Positions 1 to 8,804 are shown, counted from the first letter of the stretch. The stretch: 32,244 nucleotides of DNA from Verrucomicrobiota bacterium (GCA_016871675.1 VHCN01000036.1:1-32244), one strand, 5' to 3'. The notes: generated by a model not told the origin, from the sequence alone. A program made the numbers and translations.

Positions 1-220
1 CCTTGCGCACGCGCTGGCCGGTGTATTCGCAGAACCAGATGTTGCCATCCGGCCCGCGCACGACGCCGAAGGGATTGTTGATTTGCGCCGCCGTCGCCGG
101 GCCGCCGTCGCCGGAGAAACCCGCCTGCCCGGTGCCTGCGAAGGTCGAGACGCGATTTGCCGCGACGGACGACGCCACCAAACCGGGCGTGAGAAGCAGT
201 GCAAGCAGCCGGGAAGTCAT
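1..220 (-). CDS. Secreted NHL-repeat protein, N-terminal part only
   Basis: The 73 visible residues start at the ATG complementary to 218-220 and run off the left edge of the window. Residues 1-21 look like a signal peptide (MTSRLLALLLTPGLVASSVA). They are followed by RVSTFAGTGQAGFSGDGG and then PATAAQINNPFGVVRGPDGN, which is the typical first blade of NHL-repeat beta-propellers in which FAGTG, GDGG, A.L/I..P and G.D...YV recur. Such proteins are exported and probably bind partners or ligands in the periplasm or outside the cell; the precise role is unknown. Its upstream neighbours on the same strand are an MDR dehydrogenase and a VCBS protein, another repeat beta-propeller type. The domain assignment is firm for the visible part, but the full length and any C-terminal domain cannot be judged. 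Confidence 0.8.
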   Translation of the reverse strand, partial: MTSRLLALLLTPGLVASSVAANRVSTFAGTGQAGFSGDGGPATAAQINNPFGVVRGPDGNIWFCEYTGQRVRK

Positions 221-325
221 GCGCGGAATGTGGCGTGCGCGGTGCGGGAGGCAAGCGCAGAGTGGGACGGCGGCGGACAGAACGAAGGCGACGGATCGTT
301 CGCAGCGGCTGCGCATCCCCAAGAG

Positions 326-1357
326 TTACTCCGGCACGATGAGCACTTTGCCCATCACGGTGCGTTCGCGAAGCGCGGCGTAGGCCCGGCTGGTCTCGGC
401 AAGCGGGAACACGCGATCAATCACCGGCTTGAGGCGGCCGTCGGCGGCCCACTCGAGCGTGGCGCGGAAGTCCGCGTGGTTGCGGCCGTAGCTGCCGATG
501 AGCCGCTGCTGTTTCACAAAAAACGGCCACACCTTCAGCGTCAGCTCGCGGCCGGCCGTCGCGCCGCACGTCACAACGGCGCCGCCGCGGGCGAGGCACT
601 GAAACGCGCGCGCGAGCACGTCGCCGCCGACGTGCTCGATGACGAGGTCCACGCCGCGCCTGCCGGTGAGCCGCCGGACTTCAGCGGGCCAGTCGGCGAG
701 CGCGGAATCCACGGCGGACTCCGCGCCGAGCCGGAGCGCGAGTTCGCGCCGGGAGTCCGAGGAGCCGGTGGCCAGCACGCGCGCGCCGAGCTGCTTGGCA
801 ATCTGAATCGCCGCGGAGCCGACGCCGCTCGACGCGCCCACCACGAGCACCCAGTCGCCGGGCCGCACCTCGACGCGGTCCGTGAGCATGTGCATCGCGG
901 TGCTGCCCGCGAGCGTGAGCGCGGCACTGGTCTGGAATTCCACCGCCTCCGGCAGCGCGACGAGCGAGCGCGCGGGCACGCAGACTTTTTCCGCGAAGCC
1001 GCCGTCGGAGTCCACTCCGACGAGCCGCGTGTTGAGGCAGTTGCTCTCCTCGCCGCGCAGGCAGAATTCGCACGTGCCGCAAAAGGAGTTGGATTGCACG
1101 GCCACGCGGTCGCCGAGCCTCCACTGGTCCACATCGGCGCCGAGCGCGGCGACTTCGCCGGCAATTTCGCAACCGGGTGTTCGCGGGAGGCGGATGGAGA
1201 TGGGCAGTTCGCCGGCTTCGACCCAGAGGTCGAGGCGGTTCAGCCCGCACGCGCGCACCCGCACGACGACCTCGTCGTGGGCCGGGCGCGGGTCCGGCAC
1301 GTCGCGAAGTTCCAGCCGGCCGGGGCATCCGTGGGCGACGAGCTGGATGGCCTTCAT
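326..1357 (-). CDS. Zinc-binding MDR-family alcohol dehydrogenase / quinone oxidoreductase
   Basis: 343 residues, the normal length for a medium-chain dehydrogenase/reductase. The N-terminal GroES-like domain (about 25-125) carries the candidate catalytic zinc ligands Cys37 (RACGLNRLD) and Cys63-Glu64 (TPGCEIAGEV), where many family members have GHE. The structural zinc loop has four cysteines at 93, 96, 99 and 107. The Rossmann domain follows, with the nucleotide-binding motif GASSGVGSAAIQIAKQLGA around 174-192. It should be a cytosolic NAD(P)-dependent oxidoreductase acting on an alcohol, aldehyde or enone; the substrate cannot be told from sequence. It lies 21 bases downstream of the VCBS gene on the same strand, so the two may be co-transcribed. 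Family confidence is high and substrate confidence is nil. Confidence 0.92.
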   Translation of the reverse strand: MKAIQLVAHGCPGRLELRDVPDPRPAHDEVVVRVRACGLNRLDLWVEAGELPISIRLPRTPGCEIAGEVAALGADVDQWRLGDRVAVQSNSFCGTCEFCLRGEESNCLNTRLVGVDSDGGFAEKVCVPARSLVALPEAVEFQTSAALTLAGSTAMHMLTDRVEVRPGDWVLVVGASSGVGSAAIQIAKQLGARVLATGSSDSRRELALRLGAESAVDSALADWPAEVRRLTGRRGVDLVIEHVGGDVLARAFQCLARGGAVVTCGATAGRELTLKVWPFFVKQQRLIGSYGRNHADFRATLEWAADGRLKPVIDRVFPLAETSRAYAALRERTVMGKVLIVPE

Positions 1358-1378
1358 GGATGAAACGCGGGCGCGAGG

Positions 1379-2542
1379 TCAACGCGCGCGCTCGTTGAAC
1401 AGGATGCGCAGGTTCTTGGTCTGCCGCCCCGCGAGAATGATGTCGGGCTTTCCATCACCGTTGAGGTCGGCGACCTTCATGTCCTCGACGGCGACTTCGT
1501 CCGTGGAGAGGGTGTCGGTGCGCCACCGATTCGCACCGGCGTCGAGCGGCGTGAAGAGCTTCACACCGGGCACTGCCTTGGGCGTCATGCCGCGCCACGC
1601 CGCGATGACCTGCACGGAACCGACGCCGAGGACGTCGGCGACGGCGAGCGCGTGGCCGTCCTTGAGTGAGTCGTCCAGGACCTGCCGCGCCCAAAGTCCC
1701 TTGCCGGACTCGGGCTGGCGATAGACGGCCACGGTGGTGCCGTGCATCGGCTCGATGGTGGCGAGGAAGCGCGTGCCATCGGGGAGGAAGCCGTCGCGCA
1801 CTTCGCCCGTGGGCTGGTCGGTGAGCTGGCGCTTTTTCCACGAGCCGGTGCTGCGGCCAAACCACCACACGCCTTCCTTGCCACCGATGGCGAGTTCGTG
1901 CTCGGGGTCGTTGTCCCAATTGATGGGTTGGAAGTTGTGGCTCGCGTGCAAGAAGTCGCTCACGACCTCGGTCTTCCACGGCTGATTCACATCCGCGGGA
2001 ACCGTGTAGGCGAGGACCTTTCCACCGACGCCCTCGTTGGCCTTGTTGCCGCGGCCGTGCAGGGGCTTGACGATCAGGTCCCATTTGCCCGCGGGATTCT
2101 TCGCCCAATGCATGCGATGGACGGTGGGCTCGTGGTGGAGCTTGACGGGCTCCCACTTCTGCGTGCGGTCCTTCGGGGCGACAAGGTAGAAAACCGCGCC
2201 GCTGTTGACGGTGTCGCCGGGATTCCACTCGGCGCCGACGGCGATTTCGCATTTGCCGTCGCCGTCAATGTCGCGCGCGGCGATGCAGACATTGTCCTTC
2301 GGCGTGAGGTTCTCGGCGATGAGATGCTTCTTCCACGTCGGGTTGTGATACCACTGGATGGTCTTCTGGTCGGCGAGCAGGATGTCGGGCTTGCCGTCGC
2401 CGTCCACGTCGGCGATGGCAAGGCCGTAGCCGATGCTGACGTTGGTGTCCACATTCACCGCCCGAAACCTGGGCGCGGGCAGCTCGGCGGCCCAGACTGC
2501 GACGGCGGCGATTGAAAGCGAGAAGGGAAGCAGAGTCTTCAT
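1379..2542 (-). CDS. Secreted VCBS/FG-GAP repeat protein
   Basis: 387 residues from the ATG at 2542. An upstream in-frame extension exists, but it is rich in Arg/Pro and lacks a signal, so the start MKTLLPFSLSIAAVAVWAAE with its signal peptide is preferred. Calcium-binding-type FG-GAP/VCBS repeats are visible: IADVDGDGKPDILLAD, ARDIDGDGKCEIAVGAEW, a degenerate WDNDPEHELAIGG, VADVLGVGSVQVIAAW and, near the C terminus, VADLNGDGKPDIILAG. The D.DGDG.PDI core is the metal-binding loop of a seven-bladed beta-propeller. The protein is probably exported. Stand-alone VCBS proteins of this kind are abundant in Planctomycetes and Verrucomicrobia, and their function is mostly unknown. It is divergent from the hydrolase gene at 2688, with about 145 bases between for both promoters. 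Confidence 0.88.
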   Translation of the reverse strand: MKTLLPFSLSIAAVAVWAAELPAPRFRAVNVDTNVSIGYGLAIADVDGDGKPDILLADQKTIQWYHNPTWKKHLIAENLTPKDNVCIAARDIDGDGKCEIAVGAEWNPGDTVNSGAVFYLVAPKDRTQKWEPVKLHHEPTVHRMHWAKNPAGKWDLIVKPLHGRGNKANEGVGGKVLAYTVPADVNQPWKTEVVSDFLHASHNFQPINWDNDPEHELAIGGKEGVWWFGRSTGSWKKRQLTDQPTGEVRDGFLPDGTRFLATIEPMHGTTVAVYRQPESGKGLWARQVLDDSLKDGHALAVADVLGVGSVQVIAAWRGMTPKAVPGVKLFTPLDAGANRWRTDTLSTDEVAVEDMKVADLNGDGKPDIILAGRQTKNLRILFNERAR

Positions 2543-2687
2543 GCGCGAGGCCGGCAGCGTAGCGCAGCGAGGACGGCGGGCAACGTTTTTCCCGGTCGCC
2601 GTCGCGTGAAACCGGCTCGCCTCCGTTGCGCCCGTGTGCAAGCCTCGCGGCGGATCCGGCGATGCAGGCACGCGCCCGGGTCGAGCC

Positions 2688-3488
2688 ATGTTGCGCAAGT
2701 TCGAGCACAGCCAGGTGTATCACCCGACGCGGGAGATGGAGTTTGAGCCGTCGTCCGTCGGCCGCGCGTGGGAGGAAGTGTGGCTCACGACTGCGGATGG
2801 CCTGCGGCTGCACGCCTGGTTCTTCAAGGCGGACGAATCCTCGCCGCGCAAGGCGTTCGCCGTGCTGTTTTGCCACGGCAACGGCGGGAACATCAGCTCG
2901 CGCCCCGGCTACTACAAGGCCCTCTGCGAAACGGGTGTGAACCTGCTGACGTTCGATTATCGCGGCTACGGGCGCAGCGAGGGCCGCGTGGACGAGGCGG
3001 GCACCTACACCGACGCATTGACCGCGCTGGCGTGGCTGCAAACGCGGGGATTCCCGCCGTCGCACGTGGTCGCCTGGGGCGAATCGCTCGGCGGCGGCGT
3101 GGCGAGCGAGGTGGCGTCGCGCGTGGCGCTCGGCGGGCTGGCGCTGCAAAGTTCCTTCACGAGCATCGCCGACCTCGGCGAGGAGATTTTCCCGTGGCTG
3201 CCGGTGCGGTGGATCAACCGCATCAAGTATGACACGCGCGAGCGGCTGCCGCGCATCGGATGTCCCGTCCTCGTGATGCACAGCCGCGCGGACGACGTGA
3301 TTTCCCCGCGGCACGGAGAGCGGAACTTCGCGGCGGCGCGCGAGCCGAAGTTGTTTTGGGAAATCGCCGGCACACACGTGGGCGCGCTCGACGCGGACCG
3401 GCCCAAGTTCGTCGCAGGAGCCGAGGCGTTCATGAAAATGGTGGACGCGGGCGTGAGGCAGCCCGGCGCCGGGGCCCGGCACGGCTGA
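2688..3488 (+). CDS. Alpha/beta hydrolase (Bem46/ABHD13-like serine hydrolase)
   Basis: 266 residues from the ATG at 2688. An in-frame extension to 2634 is Gly/Arg-rich and unlike the family, while FEHSQVYHPTR right after the chosen start matches the usual family beginning. The oxyanion region HGNGGN is near 63-68. The nucleophile elbow GESLGG places Ser133, followed by an acid at Asp202/203 (HSRADDVIS) and His230 (AGTHVG), so the catalytic triad is intact. There is no clear signal peptide or long membrane segment, although related proteins are often membrane-anchored by a short N-terminal helix. It probably hydrolyses an ester or thioester; the substrate is unknown. The stop codon is one base before the yebC start, so the two genes are very likely translated together. 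Confidence 0.9.
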   Translation: MLRKFEHSQVYHPTREMEFEPSSVGRAWEEVWLTTADGLRLHAWFFKADESSPRKAFAVLFCHGNGGNISSRPGYYKALCETGVNLLTFDYRGYGRSEGRVDEAGTYTDALTALAWLQTRGFPPSHVVAWGESLGGGVASEVASRVALGGLALQSSFTSIADLGEEIFPWLPVRWINRIKYDTRERLPRIGCPVLVMHSRADDVISPRHGERNFAAAREPKLFWEIAGTHVGALDADRPKFVAGAEAFMKMVDAGVRQPGAGARHG

Positions 3489-3489
3489 C

Positions 3490-4215
3490 ATGGCGCGCCA
3501 CAGCAAATGGTCGAAGGTGCGGACCTTCAAGGGGGCGATCGACGCGAAGCGCGGGCGGATGTTCTCGAAGCTTGCGCGCGAGTTGATGGTCGCATCGAAA
3601 CTGGGCGGCGCGGATCCGGCGTTGAATCCCCGGCTGCGGATGGTGTTGATGCGCTGCCGCGCGGCGAGCATGCCGAACGAAAACGTGGAACGCGCGATCA
3701 AGAAAGGCGCCGGTGACACGGCTGGAATCTTGTTTGAAGACCTGACCTACGAAATCTTCGCGCCGCATGGCGTGGCCCTGCTCGTGGAGCTCACGACGGA
3801 CAACCGAAACCGCACCGCGGCCGAAATCCGGAGCCTTGTGACGAAGGCCGGCGGCAAGATCGCCGACGCGGGCTCGGTCTCGCGGCTCTTCCGCAAGGTG
3901 GGCGAGCTCGTCCTTGCGCGGGACGCGGCGGCCGAGGACGAGTTGATGGCCATCGCGCTGGAGGCGGGCGCGGAGGATTTCGTGGCGGGCGCGGACGGGT
4001 TCGGGATCGTCACGGACCCGGCGCACTTCGAGGCGGTGCACAAGGCTGTCGAGTCGCGAAGGCTCAAGTGCGACGCGGCGCAGGTCATCGCCAAACCGGC
4101 GATCACCGTGCCGGTGGGCGGGCCCGCCGCGGAGGACGTGGCCGCGCTCATCGAGGCGATCGAGGATCACGATGACGTGCAGGAAGTGTGGCACAACGCG
4201 GACTTTTCGGAGTGA
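3490..4215 (+). CDS. yebC: YebC/PmpR-family protein (DNA-binding regulator or translation factor)
   Basis: 241 residues, the usual length. The start MARHSKWSKVRTFKGAIDAK followed by RGRMFSKLAREL matches the family signature (M-GHSKW-N---K---DAKRGK-F-KL-REI). Further conserved blocks are NPRLRMVLMRCRAASMPNEN, ERAIKKGAG, YEIFAPHGVALLVE, TDNRNRTAAEIRS and the acidic C-terminal end DHDDVQEVWHNADF. YebC/PmpR proteins are cytosolic; some members repress transcription, and others have been shown to relieve ribosome stalling at proline-rich motifs. Which role applies here cannot be seen from sequence. The TGACATG junction with the upstream hydrolase indicates translational coupling. Unlike the common arrangement, ruvC/ruvA/ruvB are not next to it. 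Confidence 0.95.
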   Translation: MARHSKWSKVRTFKGAIDAKRGRMFSKLARELMVASKLGGADPALNPRLRMVLMRCRAASMPNENVERAIKKGAGDTAGILFEDLTYEIFAPHGVALLVELTTDNRNRTAAEIRSLVTKAGGKIADAGSVSRLFRKVGELVLARDAAAEDELMAIALEAGAEDFVAGADGFGIVTDPAHFEAVHKAVESRRLKCDAAQVIAKPAITVPVGGPAAEDVAALIEAIEDHDDVQEVWHNADFSE

Positions 4216-4268
4216 GCGCAGCCTTGATCGCAATCCGGTTCCAAATCTAAATCCCCCGCGCCGAGACT

Positions 4269-7034
4269 GTGCAAACCGAGCCCAAGCCATCCCTGCCGCA
4301 GCGCCTGCTCGGGCGGTTGTCGGACGCGGTGTATTCGTATCCGCGGCTCTTCTTCTATCCGCAGGTGGTGCTGTTCCTCGTGTGCGTGCTCTACACGGTG
4401 GTGAAGCTGGACTTCACGACGAACCGCGACGACCTCGTCGGGGCGGACAAGCGGTATCACCGGAATTTCCTCACGTTCAAGAGGGAGTTTCCGCCGCAAG
4501 ACGACCTTGTGGTGCTGGTCGAGAGCAACGACCCGGCGCGCAACCGGCGGTTTGTCGAGCGTCTCGGCGCGCGCCTCGAGGCCGAGACGAACCTCTTCAC
4601 CGACGTATTCTTCAAGGGCGACTTGCGGATGATGGGCTCGAAGGCGCTGCTCTTCGTGAAGGAGGAGGACCTGCGCGAACTGCACGGACAGTTGAAGGAG
4701 TTCCGCCCGTTCCTCGAAACGTTCACGCAAGCCACGAATCTCGCGTCGCTGTTTCAGTTGGTGAACGCGCAGTTCCGAACCGCGAAGCGCGAGGAAAGCG
4801 CCGAGAACAAGTCGCTCGTGAAGGCGCTGCCGGCGCTGGAGCGGCTGGTGTCCGAGGCGAGTGATTGCCTCGCGCGGCCGGGCACGCCGGGGTCGCCCGG
4901 CATCGCGTCGTTTTTCGGAGGCGGCGAGGAAGCCGAGCAGGAGCAATACATCACCTACGCGAACGGGCGCATTTACCTCGTCACGGCGCACGCGCGGACC
5001 GCGGACTTGAACGCGGACGCGGTGGAGCGATTGGGAGAGCTGGTCCGCCGCACGTCCGTGGAGGTGCCGGGCTTGAACGTGGGAATCACCGGCGAGCCCG
5101 TGCTCGAAGTGGACGAGATGAAGCAATCGCAAGAGGACACGATGGTCGCGTCGATAGTGTCGCTCGTGATCGTCGCACTGATCTTCATCTACGGATACCA
5201 GCAGACCGGACGGCCGTTGAAGGCGACGCTTTGCCTCGTGGTGGGGCTTGGCTACACCATGGGTTACACGACGCTCGTGGTCGGGCACCTGAACATCCTC
5301 ACCATCACATTTGCGCCGATGTTGATCGGGCTGGCGGTGGACTTCGGCGTGCACCTCGTCACGCGGTATGAGGAGGAGTTGCGGCACGGGCGCACGGAGC
5401 GCGAGGCGTTGCACAAGGCGATGGTCCATACGGGCCTTGGGATTTTCACGGGCTGTTTAACGACGGCCGGAGCGTTCTTCGCCATGGCGATCACGAATTT
5501 CCGAGGCATCCAGGAAATGGGAGTGATCGCCGGCGGCGGCCTGCTCATCTGCCTCGTGCCGATGCTCACGCTGCTGCCGGTGCTGCTGTTGCGCGGCCGG
5601 CAAAACGTGATCGACCACGCGGCGCCGCCGGCCGAGGCCAAACGGGCGCGCATCGAGCGCGCGTGGCTTGAGCGGCCGGGTCTGGTGCTTGTGGTGACCG
5701 TGGTCTTGTGCGGCTTGTCCTGGTCGCGCTTCGGCCGGGTGCCGTTCGATTACAACCTGCTTCACATGCAGGCCGACGGCCTGCCCGCGGTGGTGTATGA
5801 GAAGAAGCTTCTGCACTCGGCCTCGAACTCGCTGCTCTACAGCGCCGTGATTGCGACGAATCTCCAGCAGGCCGTGGCGCTGGAGGCGAAGCTCACCAAC
5901 CTGACCACGGTCGGAATGGTCCGCTCAATGGGGCAGTTCCTCGCGGAGAATCCCGCGCCCAAGCTGCAGCTCATCCGTGACTTGAAAGCGGAACTCGCGA
6001 CGATGCGCTTCCCGCGGTTGGACACCAACCCGGTGAATGTCCCCGAATTGAGCCAGATTCTCTACTCGCTGCAGGGCTACCTCGGGCTTGCGGAAGAGGA
6101 AGTTCGCAAGGAGAACGATCTTGTTCTCGAGCAGAACCTGCGGAAGCTGCGGGACGCGATCCAGGTGCTGCGCACGCAAATCCTGAACGCCCACCGGGGC
6201 AGCGCGCCGGAAAAGCTCGCGGCATTTCAACAGGCGTTGCTGGAGGATTTGCACGAAACGCTGGAGACGATGCGGGGACAGGACGCCACTGCCGGTCTTC
6301 GGGTCGAAGACTTGCCCGAGCCGCTTCGGAACCGGTTCATCGGCCGATCGGGTCATTTGCTTCTGCAAGTCTATCCCTGCGTGGATGTCTGGCAACGCGA
6401 AGGCCAGCGAGCTTTCGTGGACGAGCTCCGTCGCACGCTGGATCCCGAGGACTCCGGGCATCCCATCATCACCGGAACTCCCGTGCAGTTGCTCGAATAT
6501 ACCACGCTGTTGAAGCGCAGTTACGAGGAGGCCGCGCTGTATGCACTCGCGGCGATTGCCCTGATTGTCTTTGCCCACTTCCGGAGTGTCGGGTGCGTCC
6601 TGCTTGCGCTCCTGCCAGTCGCCATTGGCGCGATTTGGATGGTCGGCTTCATGGGGTGGGTCGGCATCCCGTTCAACCCCGCCAATATCATGACACTGCC
6701 GCTCGTCATCGGCATTGGCGTATCGAACGGCATCCACATCCTCAACCGCTTCGCTGAGGAACAAAACCCAGGCATTCTCGCCAAGTCCACCGGCAAGGCC
6801 GTCCTCGTCTCCGGGCTCACGACAGTCGCCGGGTTCGGCAGCCTCATACTCGCGAAGCACCAAGGCATCAGCAGCCTCGGCTGCATCATGGCCGTGGGCA
6901 CGACCACTTGCATGGTCGCTGCATTGACGTTTCTGCCCGCGCTCCTCAACCTTCTCGTGCGGCGGGGTTGGAAAATAAAAGGACCCAGCGGAGATAATGC
7001 ACTACCCCCGCTGGGTCGGGAGGAACCGAGGTAA
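4269..7034 (+). CDS. MMPL/RND-family transporter, HpnN-like
   Basis: 921 residues from a GTG start with no obvious Shine-Dalgarno sequence. It has the two-half MMPL layout. There is one membrane segment at about 27-47, a periplasmic domain to about 290, then about five membrane helices (291-460). The second half repeats this: one helix near 475, a periplasmic domain rich in Leu/Glu helices, and five helices from about 755 to 900. The fourth-helix motif GLAVDFGVH of half one keeps Asp358, a residue position used for proton relay in RND/MMPL proteins. The equivalent in half two is GIGVSNGIH, with Ser819 in that place. HpnN-type proteins move hopanoids or related lipids to the outer membrane. 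No hopanoid synthesis gene is in the window, so the cargo is unknown. The last 40 bases of coding contain a perfect inverted repeat (6982-7017). Confidence 0.88.
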   Translation: MQTEPKPSLPQRLLGRLSDAVYSYPRLFFYPQVVLFLVCVLYTVVKLDFTTNRDDLVGADKRYHRNFLTFKREFPPQDDLVVLVESNDPARNRRFVERLGARLEAETNLFTDVFFKGDLRMMGSKALLFVKEEDLRELHGQLKEFRPFLETFTQATNLASLFQLVNAQFRTAKREESAENKSLVKALPALERLVSEASDCLARPGTPGSPGIASFFGGGEEAEQEQYITYANGRIYLVTAHARTADLNADAVERLGELVRRTSVEVPGLNVGITGEPVLEVDEMKQSQEDTMVASIVSLVIVALIFIYGYQQTGRPLKATLCLVVGLGYTMGYTTLVVGHLNILTITFAPMLIGLAVDFGVHLVTRYEEELRHGRTEREALHKAMVHTGLGIFTGCLTTAGAFFAMAITNFRGIQEMGVIAGGGLLICLVPMLTLLPVLLLRGRQNVIDHAAPPAEAKRARIERAWLERPGLVLVVTVVLCGLSWSRFGRVPFDYNLLHMQADGLPAVVYEKKLLHSASNSLLYSAVIATNLQQAVALEAKLTNLTTVGMVRSMGQFLAENPAPKLQLIRDLKAELATMRFPRLDTNPVNVPELSQILYSLQGYLGLAEEEVRKENDLVLEQNLRKLRDAIQVLRTQILNAHRGSAPEKLAAFQQALLEDLHETLETMRGQDATAGLRVEDLPEPLRNRFIGRSGHLLLQVYPCVDVWQREGQRAFVDELRRTLDPEDSGHPIITGTPVQLLEYTTLLKRSYEEAALYALAAIALIVFAHFRSVGCVLLALLPVAIGAIWMVGFMGWVGIPFNPANIMTLPLVIGIGVSNGIHILNRFAEEQNPGILAKSTGKAVLVSGLTTVAGFGSLILAKHQGISSLGCIMAVGTTTCMVAALTFLPALLNLLVRRGWKIKGPSGDNALPPLGREEPR
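6982..7017 (+). terminator. Perfect 10-bp inverted repeat at the 3' end of the MMPL gene
   Basis: GACCCAGCGG (6982-6991) is exactly reverse-complemented by CCGCTGGGTC (7008-7017) across a 16-base loop. It lies inside the last codons of the MMPL gene, and the gene's stop follows at 7032-7034. A second, weaker hairpin, GAGGT-AAGA-ACCTC (7028-7041), straddles the stop codon. Neither is followed by a T-run, so this is not a classical intrinsic terminator. It could be a Rho-assisted terminator or an mRNA 3'-end protector. Confidence 0.4.
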
Positions 7035-7296
7035 GAACCTCAATCAACTGGCGCGAACCTAGGATTCGGTCGGATTGAAGTCAAATACGAAGTTGCCGCC
7101 CCGGATACGGAGAAACCGGGAGAAAAGAGCCGATTCGTTAACGGTTTCGATCGGTTCGAGTTTTCCGCAACTCTTTGACCTAGCGACCTTGAGTGAGGGG
7201 AACGACCATGCAATCTGATCTTGCCGTGCGGAGATCGACTCACTGAATCCGAGTCGCAATCTTGACGCCCACCCAAGCCCTCTACATCCTGCGTGC

Positions 7297-8772
7297 GTGA
7301 CCCCTTCCGTCGCGCGCCGGCCAGCCTTCAGTCAGTGGTGGCTCGTCATCCTTGGGTTTGCACTTCACCCCGCTCCATCGAGCCGGGGCGCGGACTCCTT
7401 CGTCGCGGGGCCCGCTCATTCCCGGTTCGAATTGACGCTGGAAGACGGCAACCGGACGGAGTTGCTCGGACCGCTTTATTACCGACAGCAAGCCGGGACG
7501 CGTTCGAGCACCGCGTTTCCGCCGTTTTTCTCCCTGTTTGACGATCCGGATGTCGCAGCGACCGAGTTCGACATCCTTTACCCGCTTCTGAGTTGGGATC
7601 GGTTTGGCGACGAGTATCGGTTCCACCTTTTCCAACTGCTCAGTTTTTCGGGCGGCAGCAGTCAAGACGACCTGATCACGCGGCGATTCTCGCTCTTCCC
7701 CTTCTACTTCCAACAGCGATCGGCAAACTCCAACGACAACTACACGGCGTTGCTCCCATTCTACGGCCACTTGAAGGGGCGCCTGTTGCGCGACGAGATT
7801 CGCTTTGTGCTGTTCCCGCTCTGGTCGCAGACACGCAAGCGCGACGTCGTCACCGACAACTACCTCTATCCATTCTTCCACATGCGCAGCGGGGACCGGA
7901 TGAGCGGGTGGCAATGCTGGCCGCTGGTCGGGCGCGAGCACCGCGACGCTTTCATTCGCACCAACAGCCTCGGCATCGAGGAAACCGTGGGCGGGCATGA
8001 CAGCTTCTTCGCACTCTGGCCGTTCTTTCTCCGGCAAGACAGTGGCATCGGCACCACGAATGACATTCACGAGCGCGCGTTCCTTCCTGTGTTCACTTCC
8101 TATCGCTCACCCGCGCGCGACTCGACCACGTATCTGTGGCCGCTCTACACCGTCACGGACGACCGGGAGAAACGCTACCGCGAATGGGGCGCGCCGTGGC
8201 CGCTCATCGTCTTCGCGCGCGGCGAGGGAAAAACCGCCAACCGCATCTGGCCGTTCTTCGGCCACGCGCACAATGACGTGCAAACGAGCGAATTCATCCT
8301 GTGGCCGCTTTGGAAATACAACCGCGCCTCGTCCGACCCGCTTGATTGGGAGCGCACACGCATCCTGTTCTTCCTCTACTCCGACCTCGTCGAACGGAAC
8401 ACCGCCACCGGCAACGCGCTGCGGCGCGTGGACCTCTGGCCGTTCTTCACATGGCGGCGCGACCCCGACGGGCACGAGCGCCTGCAAGTGCTCGCACCCA
8501 TCGAACCGATCCTCCCGAACAACAAGAGCGTCGAACGCAACTGGTCCCACGTGTGGTCCATCTGGCGCGAAGAACGCAACGCCAAGACCGGCGCCACCAG
8601 CCAGTCGTTGCTGTGGAACCTCTGGCGCCGCGAGTCGAGCGCCGACATCAAAAAGGCGTCTTTCCTTTTCGGCCTCGTCCAGTATCAATCGTCCGCGGAC
8701 GGCGCGCGATGGCGTTGGCTCTGGCTTCCTGCGAAAGACTCGAGAGCGCCGTCTGCTCCCGCAAACAAGTGA
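7297..8772 (+). CDS. Exported protein of Trp-Pro/aromatic repeats, family not recognised
   Basis: 491 residues from a GTG start. Residues 1-32 form a signal peptide (FSQWWLVILGFALHP core, then SRGADSF). The mature part is a run of about a dozen short units in which a hydrophobic aromatic core (LWPFF, LFPLW, LYPFF, LLPFY, IWPFF, LWPLY, LWPLW) alternates with polar charged stretches of 15-30 residues. Examples start near 131 (FSLFPFYFQQRS), 169, 188, 237, 278, 315, 333 and 378. The alternation fits amphipathic strands with polar turns, so an outer-membrane beta-barrel or a periplasmic beta structure is plausible. However, the C terminus (LPAKDSRAPSAPANK) lacks the terminal aromatic residue typical of barrels. 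Its position about 150 bases before mlaE suggests a link to phospholipid transport. I assign no function. Confidence 0.75.
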   Translation: MTPSVARRPAFSQWWLVILGFALHPAPSSRGADSFVAGPAHSRFELTLEDGNRTELLGPLYYRQQAGTRSSTAFPPFFSLFDDPDVAATEFDILYPLLSWDRFGDEYRFHLFQLLSFSGGSSQDDLITRRFSLFPFYFQQRSANSNDNYTALLPFYGHLKGRLLRDEIRFVLFPLWSQTRKRDVVTDNYLYPFFHMRSGDRMSGWQCWPLVGREHRDAFIRTNSLGIEETVGGHDSFFALWPFFLRQDSGIGTTNDIHERAFLPVFTSYRSPARDSTTYLWPLYTVTDDREKRYREWGAPWPLIVFARGEGKTANRIWPFFGHAHNDVQTSEFILWPLWKYNRASSDPLDWERTRILFFLYSDLVERNTATGNALRRVDLWPFFTWRRDPDGHERLQVLAPIEPILPNNKSVERNWSHVWSIWREERNAKTGATSQSLLWNLWRRESSADIKKASFLFGLVQYQSSADGARWRWLWLPAKDSRAPSAPANK

Positions 8773-8804
8773 TGAGCGACGGCTTGCCGACAATTCCACG
8801 ACCC

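Noticed and set aside
83-1363. A 426-codon plus-strand reading opposite the MDR dehydrogenase
   Set aside because: Arg/Ala/His-rich translation without motifs; it is the antisense shadow of a clear dehydrogenase gene in GC-rich DNA.
7040-7276. Minus-strand open frames in the gap between the MMPL and repeat-protein genes, slightly lower in GC than the surroundings
   Set aside because: The translations have no recognisable motif, two overlapping start choices and no neighbour logic. I see nothing else firm in this 262-base gap.
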